From NCBI RefSeq assembly GCF_000374025.1, contig NZ_KB893172.1, positions 427,039 to 491,038 of the forward strand: a stretch of 64,000 nucleotides of DNA, given 5' to 3'. A program made the position numbers and the translations under genes. Shown one piece after another: positions 53,242 through 60,394 of the stretch; position 1 is the stretch's first letter, and every line of letters starts with the position of its first letter. A model generated the notes under the pieces. It saw nothing but the letters and a program-made list of their open reading frames with translations. It had not been told where the DNA came from and searched no databases. Source of the stretch: Spirosoma panaciterrae DSM 21099. Lineage in GTDB: Bacteria; Bacteroidota; Bacteroidia; Cytophagales; Spirosomataceae.

Positions 53242-55039
53242 TTCGGCTACCACGCTTTTAGGAATGCTTGGCCTGCTCGCTGCCTGCTCGCTCAGACCAA
53301 ATGCCGGACGAAATGGTGAGGGAGGGAGCGACGTCGTACAACCGCTTTGGCAAGAGGAAAGCAGTCATATGCCGCCTGCCGATAAACCACATTGCACAAA
53401 AGTAGTTGCTCTGCTGATAGGTATTGGGCAGTACGATCCGGCCAACGGTTGGGAAAGTTTAAGTGCTGGCCATGACGTTGCATTGATGAGCGCTACGCTC
53501 CAAAATCAGGGCGTACTACCTGCCCATATCCATTTGCTGACCGATCGGCAGGCTACGAAAGCAGGCATTGCCAACGCACTGCAAACGGTATCCGATACCA
53601 TCTCGAAAGGAACGCAGTTTATTTTTCTATATGCTGGTCATGCCCGACGACTCACCGACGATTCGGGCGATGAGGTTGACGGGTACGACGAAGCAATTGT
53701 GCCCTACGATGCTCCTCCAGCAAAGCAGGATCAGCCAGATGCCTACCTGCGCGACGATGAGTTGAATCAGTATTTGACTCGTATTCGAACGGCACTTGGT
53801 CGTGATGGATCGCTTTGGCTTTTGTTCGATGCCTGTCATTCGCAAACCCTGAATCGTGGCCAGTCGATGCAGCGTATGCGGGGAGGGATTGCAGCCCTGG
53901 GACGGCCTGCCAGAAGCGAATCGCATCCTACAACAAAGCGTCTGCCCAGCGCAGACTGGTATGAATCGCAACCCTCATCGGGCCAAATGGCACCGTATGT
54001 ATTGTTTGCAGCCGCTTCGGATAGCGGTCCTAATTTTGAAACGACCGATGAATCAGGGCGATCGTTAGGACCTCTGACTCGGGCTGTTTGTGAGGCACTG
54101 ACGATCGGCCGGGGCAATGAAACCTATCAGGCTGTGTTCAATCGGGTTGCGGCAGCGATGGCTCGGTTTGCTCCCTATCAGAAGCCTGCTCTAGAAGGTA
54201 ATATTGATCGAAAAACCTTTGACTGTGGAGACCTATCGGCTCAATCAGCTACCTGGCGCACCACTGGCGAGCCTATCCGCGTAGACTGGCCAGATCAGGA
54301 TAAAAGCTTGACCGACGCGCTGAAAGATCTGTCGTTTGTTCAGCGGGCAGGTAGTCATCCCGATCTGCTTATTGCTCGGCGAGGTAAGACGTACCGACTC
54401 TGGAATGCCGCAACGAATCAGTTGCTAACGCCGAACGATGTATCGATGGAGGAGTGTATCGAACGGGTTCGGCAGTATTTCGCCCGGAAGGTTCTATTAA
54501 CGCTTGAGCAGAGCAATCCTGATTTTCAGGTTAAGGCCCGAATGCAACGGGTGGCGGTTCGGACAGAAGGACGCCGGACCCTGATCACCGACACATTGCC
54601 CGACCTGAACACGACAGGTCTGCCCGTTTTTCGAGTGGTAGCAGATGAACGTATGCTGCTGACTCTTACCAATACAGGTGCCAAAGCTGCGTACGTTACC
54701 ATCGTTGATTTACAGCCCGATGGAACATTACATGTGTTGTTGCCCGGTGAAGGACAGGATGCTGCCAGCTTCCGATTGGCTCCTGACCAATCGATGCAGC
54801 ACCGTATTCGCGTTAAAGAGCCTGTAGGTATGGAAGTCTATAAAGTACTGCTCACGCCCGAACCTATTGCTCTCGCATCTGTGCTACGGATGCGTGGTAA
54901 CACCCCTATTCAGCACCCCTATGAAGCACTTTTCCAGCGGACCTACATGACCCGTGGTTTGTCGCAGGGATCGATTGCCTTGTCTGAACGGGCCGGGTCA
55001 GCGACCGATTTGCCATTCTGGGTGCTCAATGATAAATAA
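53222..55039 (+). CDS. Caspase-family (C14) lipoprotein with DUF4384 domain
   Basis: The 605-residue protein has a lipoprotein signal (MLGLLAAC, Cys22) from a GTG start at 53222. This is better than the first ATG at 53264, which leaves too short a signal. The caspase domain (about 58-335) has the strand ALLIGIGQY, His140 in LYAGHARR and Cys205 in FDACHSQT, so both catalytic residues are present. The C-terminal part (about 450-555) fits DUF4384, with LLTLTNTGAKAAYVTIVDLQPDGTLHVLLP. It probably cleaves proteins in the periplasm or on the outer membrane. It lies between the TPR membrane protein and the TPR-CHAT gene. Confidence 0.9.
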   Translation: MIWIPPSSATTLLGMLGLLAACSLRPNAGRNGEGGSDVVQPLWQEESSHMPPADKPHCTKVVALLIGIGQYDPANGWESLSAGHDVALMSATLQNQGVLPAHIHLLTDRQATKAGIANALQTVSDTISKGTQFIFLYAGHARRLTDDSGDEVDGYDEAIVPYDAPPAKQDQPDAYLRDDELNQYLTRIRTALGRDGSLWLLFDACHSQTLNRGQSMQRMRGGIAALGRPARSESHPTTKRLPSADWYESQPSSGQMAPYVLFAAASDSGPNFETTDESGRSLGPLTRAVCEALTIGRGNETYQAVFNRVAAAMARFAPYQKPALEGNIDRKTFDCGDLSAQSATWRTTGEPIRVDWPDQDKSLTDALKDLSFVQRAGSHPDLLIARRGKTYRLWNAATNQLLTPNDVSMEECIERVRQYFARKVLLTLEQSNPDFQVKARMQRVAVRTEGRRTLITDTLPDLNTTGLPVFRVVADERMLLTLTNTGAKAAYVTIVDLQPDGTLHVLLPGEGQDAASFRLAPDQSMQHRIRVKEPVGMEVYKVLLTPEPIALASVLRMRGNTPIQHPYEALFQRTYMTRGLSQGSIALSERAGSATDLPFWVLNDK

Positions 55040-55061
55040 ACCTCTAAAGCCAACCTCTACC

Positions 55062-57968
55062 ATGTTCAAGAAACGTCTCTGTCGAGTTGCCTTTGTGATT
55101 CTTTTTCAATTAGGAGTCGGCTCCGTTCAGGCTCAAAATTGGCAGGTATTATGCAAACAAGTTGATTCGCTACGTGAAGCTGGTAACTTTTCACTGGCCA
55201 TTCAAGTAGCAAAACAGGCGCTGAACGTAGCTAAAGAAACCGTTGGAGAAACACATAGTAACTATGCGGGTTCGCTAAAGCAACTCGGTGAGGTTCTGGC
55301 CGAAAAAGGAGACTATGAGGAATCGAACCAAACTACTCTGTCTAGCCGTGATTTATATAAAAAACTGGCAGGTGTATTAGACACCAACTATATCAACACA
55401 ACGGTTACACTGGGCGTAGTAGCGCGTTTTCGAAATAAGTTTTCAGCATCGGAACACTATTATCAGGAGGCACTTGAATTAACAGAGAAGCTTAAAGGAA
55501 AAGAAACAATCGATTATGTGAGCGTTCTAGGCGATTTGGGAACGATGTATTTAGTGTCCGGCAACCTGGATAAAGCAGAAACTATTTTGCTGACGACTCT
55601 GGCGTTAAAGGGAAAGCTTATTGGGCGAGATACTGATGAATATTCGGTGACTCTAAATTCGTTGGGCATGCTATTTAGCGGTAAGGATGATTTCGCGCGA
55701 GCAGAATCGTATTTACTGGCATCCTTACAGATTCGGGAGCGATTGCTGCCTGCGAGAGATCATCCTTATATGGCGCCCCCTCTAAGCAATTTGGCTTATG
55801 TTTATGAAAGGCAGGGTAGCTATTTTGAAGCATTAAAATTATATAATCAGTCCATTCGTATTTTAGAGAAACACGGGATAACATCGCAGATTTATTTAGG
55901 AATACTGAACAATGCTGCGGTCGCGTATACCCAGATCAAAGCCTATGTACAGGCCGATAGTTTGTATCGAAAATTACAACCACTATTAGCAAAAAATATT
56001 GGTATCGACAACCCACAATACGCAGTACTGCTAGGCAATCGAGGAGTGCTACAATCGTCGCTCGGAAAATATAATGATGCACGCCAGTTACTGGAGCAGG
56101 CGTATGCATTGAGTGTAGCTAAAGTAAGCGAAAAACATCCCTATTCAATTAAAATAATGAGTAGTCTGGCAGAGGTATATGGGTTTCTTGGAATGAAACA
56201 GACTGCCGATTCATTGTTCAGAAAAATGGATATGTTGGCTATGAACTCATTAGGGATGGCGAACTTAGATTATGCTAATTCTTTGGATAAGTTTAGTCGA
56301 TTCTGTATCGATGATACTAAGGTAGATGAGTCGTATGCACTGACTAATAAGGCTGTAACTATTGTTAAAACTAATTTGACGAGAAGCTTTCTATACCAAA
56401 CAACCCGACAGCAGGAGAATATTTTAACTAAAAGTGCTCCATTTATCAGAACAGCCTTTGATATAGCCTACCAACGCCCTGGTTACCCACATACAGCTCA
56501 GTTAGCCTATTCAAGCGCCTTGTTCCTGAAGAATCTTCTGTTGAGTCAGCACATAAATCTATTTTCCAATGGTCAGCCCGAAGTCGGCAGTAAGTTAGCA
56601 GACACGCTACGATTAGTCAGTAGTAAGATTGCAGCGCAGTATGCATTACCAAACGATCAGCGCAAAAATCTCGATTCTCTCGAAAATCGTTTTGAAACAC
56701 TTGAAAAAGAACTAGCCCGGCAATCCGCAGAATATCGGCGGGCTCAGCAGTTGTTGCAGGTGCGTTGGCAGGGCGTACGGGATGCGCTCAAAGCTACCGA
56801 AGCTGCTGTAGAGTTTATGAGTTTTCCTTATTATAATGGACACTACGAAACCGATACAATTCGCTATATAGCTGTGGTTCTGCGCCCAGGTGATGAATCT
56901 CCGCAAGTAGTTCCTCTCCTGGCAGATGAAGCTCCACTGCGTCAATTACTGATTCGAAAGGGAGCAGGGCATGAGGCACTGTATGCCACACGTGGTTCCG
57001 AACTCGATACCGATCAATTGACAAAGGGCGATTCGCTTTACCAACTTATCTGGCAACCTATTGATAAACTGCTGAAAGGGGCTAAAACTGTATACATTTC
57101 TCCATCGGGTTTGCTTCATCAGGTCGCATTTGCTGCACTGCCCTATAGCCGCATGAATGGTAAAAAAACAGGCTTCCTGGCTGATCGATATCAGCTTCGC
57201 CAAGTTGGGAGTACTCGCCAGATTGTAACGGCCTTCAGTCAGGAAGAGGCTTTTTATCAGGGTATTGATCAGGCAAAATTATATGGTGGTATCCGGTACG
57301 ACTCGGTGGATACTCAATCAGCCAAAACCTGGCCTTTTCTGCCGGGAACCTTGCGTGAAGTTGATCAGATCAGCCAGTTAATTGGGCCTAAGGCAAAGGT
57401 CGTAACAGGCCCCGATGCGTCGGAAGCTTCCATAAAATCATTATCCGGAAAGTCACCTTCCGTATTGCATATAGCCACGCATGGATTTACTTTTCCTGAC
57501 CCCACAACCATCAGAACCGATAGTAGCCTGGGGGGCAATACGTTTCGGCAAATAAGTAATCCGCTTTTCCGGTCAGGTTTGCTGATGGCTGGTTCTAACC
57601 GAATCTGGCAGGGGGCTAAATCCGCATTAGGTGAAGAAGATGGGATACTGACAGCCTACGAAGTGGCTAATCTGGATTTGTCGAATACCAAACTGGTCGT
57701 GCTATCCGCTTGTGAAACGGCCCTTGGCGATATACGGGGAAGCGAGGGTGTATTTGGCCTCCAGCGTGCCTTTAAAATGGCCGGAGTAGATTATTTAGTA
57801 GTGAGTTTATGGCCTGTAGCCGACGATGTGACTACCACTCTGATGACGCGATTTTACCAGAACTGGAAACGCTATAAAACAATTCGAACAGCTTTCCAGA
57901 AAACACAGTCACAAATGCGAAAAATGTATCCGCCTTCGGTCTGGGCCGCTTTTGTACTGGTTGAGTAA
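55062..57968 (+). CDS. Exported TPR-CHAT protease
   Basis: The 968-residue protein has a signal peptide (MFKKRLCRVAFVILFQLGVG, cleavage after QAQ near 25). About eight to nine tetratricopeptide repeats of the 42-residue Kinesin-light-chain type follow (about 30-420: SLKQLGEVLAEKGDYEESNQ, TLNSLGMLFSGKDDFARAES, and so on), then a coiled-coil linker (about 535-585). The C-terminal CHAT caspase domain (about 640-968) has His807 in HIATHGF and Cys884 in LSACETALG, both catalytic residues intact, followed by VVSLWPVADDVTTTLM. CHAT proteins usually act in the cytoplasm; this one is exported. The ATG at 55062, 22 bases after the caspase stop, gives the signal peptide. Confidence 0.92.
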   Translation: MFKKRLCRVAFVILFQLGVGSVQAQNWQVLCKQVDSLREAGNFSLAIQVAKQALNVAKETVGETHSNYAGSLKQLGEVLAEKGDYEESNQTTLSSRDLYKKLAGVLDTNYINTTVTLGVVARFRNKFSASEHYYQEALELTEKLKGKETIDYVSVLGDLGTMYLVSGNLDKAETILLTTLALKGKLIGRDTDEYSVTLNSLGMLFSGKDDFARAESYLLASLQIRERLLPARDHPYMAPPLSNLAYVYERQGSYFEALKLYNQSIRILEKHGITSQIYLGILNNAAVAYTQIKAYVQADSLYRKLQPLLAKNIGIDNPQYAVLLGNRGVLQSSLGKYNDARQLLEQAYALSVAKVSEKHPYSIKIMSSLAEVYGFLGMKQTADSLFRKMDMLAMNSLGMANLDYANSLDKFSRFCIDDTKVDESYALTNKAVTIVKTNLTRSFLYQTTRQQENILTKSAPFIRTAFDIAYQRPGYPHTAQLAYSSALFLKNLLLSQHINLFSNGQPEVGSKLADTLRLVSSKIAAQYALPNDQRKNLDSLENRFETLEKELARQSAEYRRAQQLLQVRWQGVRDALKATEAAVEFMSFPYYNGHYETDTIRYIAVVLRPGDESPQVVPLLADEAPLRQLLIRKGAGHEALYATRGSELDTDQLTKGDSLYQLIWQPIDKLLKGAKTVYISPSGLLHQVAFAALPYSRMNGKKTGFLADRYQLRQVGSTRQIVTAFSQEEAFYQGIDQAKLYGGIRYDSVDTQSAKTWPFLPGTLREVDQISQLIGPKAKVVTGPDASEASIKSLSGKSPSVLHIATHGFTFPDPTTIRTDSSLGGNTFRQISNPLFRSGLLMAGSNRIWQGAKSALGEEDGILTAYEVANLDLSNTKLVVLSACETALGDIRGSEGVFGLQRAFKMAGVDYLVVSLWPVADDVTTTLMTRFYQNWKRYKTIRTAFQKTQSQMRKMYPPSVWAAFVLVE

Positions 57969-58003
57969 GCCGAGTTTCAAGAAATGGGGTATAGCGTAAC
58001 GGC

Positions 58004-58786
58004 CTAATTCTTAGGCTTAGGGGCCGATTGGTTCGGGTCAGGAGCCAGCCGACTGGGACGCGTCATGCCCTGGCGGTAGCGGCTGCGTAGCTGCTGAATG
58101 GTATTGATCAAATCGTAATCTTCAGATTTGAGTAGAAAATCTTCGTCGAGGTCGCAGAAATCGAAGAATCGGTCGATCTCATCTGCTTTTAGATTGGTCG
58201 ATTGTTCGACCAGTAGCCGGAATCGCTCAAGGGCCAGTTCATGCCGACGGTCCTGTTGCATGATATAATACGCCTTTCGATCCGATTTAGGACGTTTGCC
58301 AAAAACTTCATAGAGAAGTGTAACGCCGGCACCATCGGCAATCCGGTCAAATGCCTGCTCACCACTCACTTTCTTGGTGGCAACAGGCTCGTCCAGTAAT
58401 TCCTTGATCTCCCGCTTCACCTCTTCATAGCGCTTTCCGGTTACGGTAACTTCGTCCAGATCGACCACACGATAGGGCATAGGAGGAAGCGCTTTGGCAA
58501 TGATGGTAGGATTGTCGGAACCATCGTATCGAATGCCAATGCGGTTGTAAAGCTGACTCGTCAGAATAAGGGAATCACCCGGCTGTACTGTCAGAAAAAA
58601 ACGCCCTGAAGCGTTGGTACGAGCCCGTTGGCGAGTGCGTTGATTGACAACAAAGACCTTATCGACTGCTTTTTTGGTCGTTTGGTCAACGACCGTTCCA
58701 ATTACGTATTTCCCCTGCGCCCATACGGTATCTGATTTACTGAGCAACACAACCAGACAAAGACAAAAAAGGAATTGTTTGAGCAT
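58004..58786 (-). CDS. Exported carboxypeptidase-regulatory-like domain protein
   Basis: The 260-residue protein has a signal peptide (about 1-24, WAQ end), then a carboxypeptidase-regulatory-like beta-sandwich (about 26-112: YVIGTVVDQTTKKAVDKVFVVN, GRFFLTVQPGDSLIL, YRVVDLDEVTV). A charged helical C-terminus follows (about 120-245). It resembles small Bacteroidota surface or periplasmic proteins of unknown function. It converges with the CHAT gene, 35 bases between stop codons, and is not part of that operon. Confidence 0.82.
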   Translation of the reverse strand: MLKQFLFCLCLVVLLSKSDTVWAQGKYVIGTVVDQTTKKAVDKVFVVNQRTRQRARTNASGRFFLTVQPGDSLILTSQLYNRIGIRYDGSDNPTIIAKALPPMPYRVVDLDEVTVTGKRYEEVKREIKELLDEPVATKKVSGEQAFDRIADGAGVTLLYEVFGKRPKSDRKAYYIMQQDRRHELALERFRLLVEQSTNLKADEIDRFFDFCDLDEDFLLKSEDYDLINTIQQLRSRYRQGMTRPSRLAPDPNQSAPKPKN

Positions 58787-59047
58787 CGCGAACCGATTAA
58801 TACGTGTTTGGTTTTGATTGGGCTAATCAACTTAGGTTTAATGATCTGCCTTTCTGGCTAGGCGCGCGCAATAGTCTTTTAAACGACAAACCGTTTTCAG
58901 AAGTGGCAACTCACAAAAATACGGATTGATTCTGTTCAATGTTGTTAAAAAAATTTAAGTCGTAACTCTACCAAAATCTGCTAAAGACAAAGAGTGTTTC
59001 AAAGTACGGGCCTGTAGCAAATGAATAAAGCGGTACTAAACTCCGAT

Positions 59048-59092
59048 CCAAACCCGCAGGAAGGCTTCGAGCATCGATCCTGCGGGTTTGGG
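59048..59092 (-). terminator. Strong hairpin at the end of the tRNA-like group
   Basis: A perfect 14-base inverted repeat (CCAAACCCGCAGGA / TCCTGCGGGTTTGG) has a loop of about 17 bases. It lies at the 3' end of the reverse-strand tRNA-like sequences and probably ends their transcript, although no long T run follows. It shares bases with the last tRNA-like unit. Confidence 0.55.
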
Positions 59093-59140
59093 TCGGACCT
59101 CCGAAGCGGAGCGTTGCTCTACCAATTGAGCTTCCGATGC
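59070..59140 (-). tRNA. tRNA-like sequence 1, decayed (Lys-like CTT loop)
   Basis: The reverse strand has GCATCGG (59140-59134) pairing with TCGATGC (59077-59071) as a 7-pair acceptor with one wobble, and a perfect D-arm GCTCAATTGGTAGAGC. The anticodon-like loop CGCTTCG lacks the invariant T33 and its stem pairs at only three positions. No normal T-arm is present, because that part overlaps the terminator hairpin. It is probably a dead tRNA gene or chance remnant. Confidence 0.35.
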
Positions 59141-59145
59141 GTATG

Positions 59146-59232
59146 AGGTCCGTCCTGGAATCGAACGGCAGCGGCCGACCGTCGGGAGTGGAGGTTTTAC
59201 CGACTTCTGCCTTCCCACTCAGCCAACAAACC
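59146..59232 (-). tRNA. tRNA-like sequence 2, class II (long variable arm), decayed
   Basis: It is 87 bases, the length of Leu/Ser/Tyr tRNAs. The acceptor GGTTTGT pairs with ACGGACC (seven pairs, two wobbles). The D-arm GGCTGAGTGGGAAGGC and T-loop TTCGATT are typical. The anticodon loop, taken as CGGTAAA, would give GTA (Tyr) but has G in place of T33, and the T-stem pairs at only two of five positions. This suggests a decayed Tyr- or Ser-type gene. Confidence 0.4.
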
Positions 59233-59244
59233 GTTACCTAATTG

Positions 59245-59330
59245 TGGGAGTAGTCGGACTCGAACCTACGAAGCTTAAGTGGATGATTTACAGTCAGTCG
59301 TAATTGCCGTTATACGACACGCCTATGTGT
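59245..59330 (-). tRNA. tRNA-like sequence 3, Tyr-like (GTA), decayed
   Basis: The anticodon loop CTGTAAA has a normal T33 and GTA (Tyr). The T-arm GTAGG-TTCGAGT-CCGAC has four of five pairs, followed by TACTCCC, A and CA. The D-arm CGTATAACGGCAATTACG is plausible. The anticodon stem pairs at only three positions. The 5' acceptor half that should match TACTCCC is not next to this unit; a partly matching GAGTA lies 5' of unit 4. Start is approximate. Confidence 0.4.
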
Positions 59331-59331
59331 A

Positions 59332-59413
59332 TAGTAGACGGGATTCGATAGGCAGCAGGTCGTCTACTGCCCCTTGGGCCCAAACCAGTGCTACCACTGC
59401 ACCATTACTCTGA
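59332..59413 (-). tRNA. tRNA-like sequence 4, decayed
   Basis: A D-arm GTGCAGTGGTAGCAC and a loop TTTGGGC (TGG, Pro) can be read, with a three-pair stem. Instead of a T-arm there is a hairpin AGTAGACG / CGTCTACT (8 pairs) containing TATCGAATC. The acceptor does not close. Limits are approximate. Confidence 0.3.
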
Positions 59414-59423
59414 GCAAAGAAAT

Positions 59424-59457
59424 AGCCCCTAGCGATTTTCATCCGATAGGGGCTTTC
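59424..59457 (-). terminator. Terminator after the HAD phosphatase gene
   Basis: The stem AGCCCCTA / TAGGGGCT has a loop of about 14 bases and is followed on the reverse strand by ATTTCTTT. It lies about 200 bases after the HAD gene stop and just upstream of the tRNA-like group. Confidence 0.6.
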
Positions 59458-59653
59458 TATAGATCTTACTCAATAATCATACGCCTAGCGCGCCACTACT
59501 GACAGCTGCTTGATTGGGGTTGATATTGATTTCGTCCGTTCATGATGCAGATATAGAAAAATAAATTAGACAACATCACTTAGGAAAAAATTCTTGAATG
59601 AGGTGTAAATTCTTCGATACCTAGGCAGCAAGGGACTGCATGTGTAAGCAACT
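59458..59653. other. Intergenic sequence between the tRNA-like group and the HAD gene
   Basis: I see no gene, repeat or clear promoter in this stretch. Confidence 0.4.
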
Positions 59654-60316
59654 TTAAAGAATATTGACGAGCTGCTGGAGACGGTCAAGCGTTAATTCGG
59701 TAAAATCATAGGCGGTGTCGTCTACGAATGGTCGTAGCTCGTCGGGAGTTTGCGTTGTTGCCATACCGACTACAGTGGCACCTGATGCTTTAGCCGCCTG
59801 AATCCCCGTCATCGAATCCTCAAAAATGACGCTTTCGGATGGCTCAACACCGAGTATAGCCATTGCTTTCTGGTAAATTTCCGGATCTGGTTTGGGGTGG
59901 CTGACCATGCTTTCGTTGAGTAAAGCGTCGAAATAAGGCCGGATGTTGAGCGTGTCGACAACAAAATCAAGATTTTCAACGGGCGCAGAGGTGGCTACCG
60001 CCATGCGAATTCCGGCTGATTTGAGAGCTTGTAAAAAAGGGACCAAACCGGCAACAGGTGTAATCACAGGGCTATATAACTCCCGAAACAGCGCTTCCTT
60101 TTCGTTACTCAGCCGACTGATTTCCTCATTGGTAAGGGGTTGATTGGCAAATAAGTGTGCAACAATGTCTTTATTATGCTTTCCGGAGACGTACTGGACA
60201 AAGTCCGCATCGCTCAGGCTTCTTCCATTTCGCTGATAGTACTCCCGCCAGGCAATCCGATGGTGTGGATTGGTATCGACCAGTACCCCGTCCATGTCAA
60301 AAATTACAGCTTTCAT
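59654..60316 (-). CDS. HAD-superfamily phosphatase, beta-phosphoglucomutase-like
   Basis: The 220-residue protein has motif I DMDGVLVDT (about 7-15, nucleophile Asp7 and acid Asp9), a helical cap (about 17-85) with HHRIAWREYY, motif II VATSAP near 108-113, Lys in SHPKPDPEIY near 145, and motif IV FEDSMTGIQAA near 168-178. The subgroup covers beta-phosphoglucomutases and sugar phosphatases; the exact substrate is unclear. It lies 78 bases downstream of MutS2 with a hairpin repeat between. Confidence 0.93.
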   Translation of the reverse strand: MKAVIFDMDGVLVDTNPHHRIAWREYYQRNGRSLSDADFVQYVSGKHNKDIVAHLFANQPLTNEEISRLSNEKEALFRELYSPVITPVAGLVPFLQALKSAGIRMAVATSAPVENLDFVVDTLNIRPYFDALLNESMVSHPKPDPEIYQKAMAILGVEPSESVIFEDSMTGIQAAKASGATVVGMATTQTPDELRPFVDDTAYDFTELTLDRLQQLVNIL

Positions 60317-60332
60317 AATTATAGTGAGAATT

Positions 60333-60378
60333 AGTCAGGAGCCGTCAAATCGTGTTTCTGCCCTGACGACTCCTGACC
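60333..60378. repeat. Hairpin repeat between MutS2 and HAD genes
   Basis: GTCAGGAG-C-CGTCA pairs with TGACG-A-CTCCTGAC with one mismatch around a loop of about 16 bases. On the reverse strand it reads TAGGAGTGGTCAGGAGTCGT, similar in style to TAGGAGCGAGTAGTGAGGAG at 22906. It could be a weak terminator for mutS2. Confidence 0.6.
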
Positions 60379-60394
60379 ACTCCTAATCTTTACA

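Noticed and set aside
53264..53287. ATG at 53264 as start of the caspase gene
   Set aside because: It would leave only seven residues before the lipobox cysteine; the GTG at 53222 gives a normal lipoprotein signal.
59036..59218. Reverse frame of 60 codons in the tRNA-like region
   Set aside because: It runs through tRNA-like and hairpin sequence and has no protein-like features.
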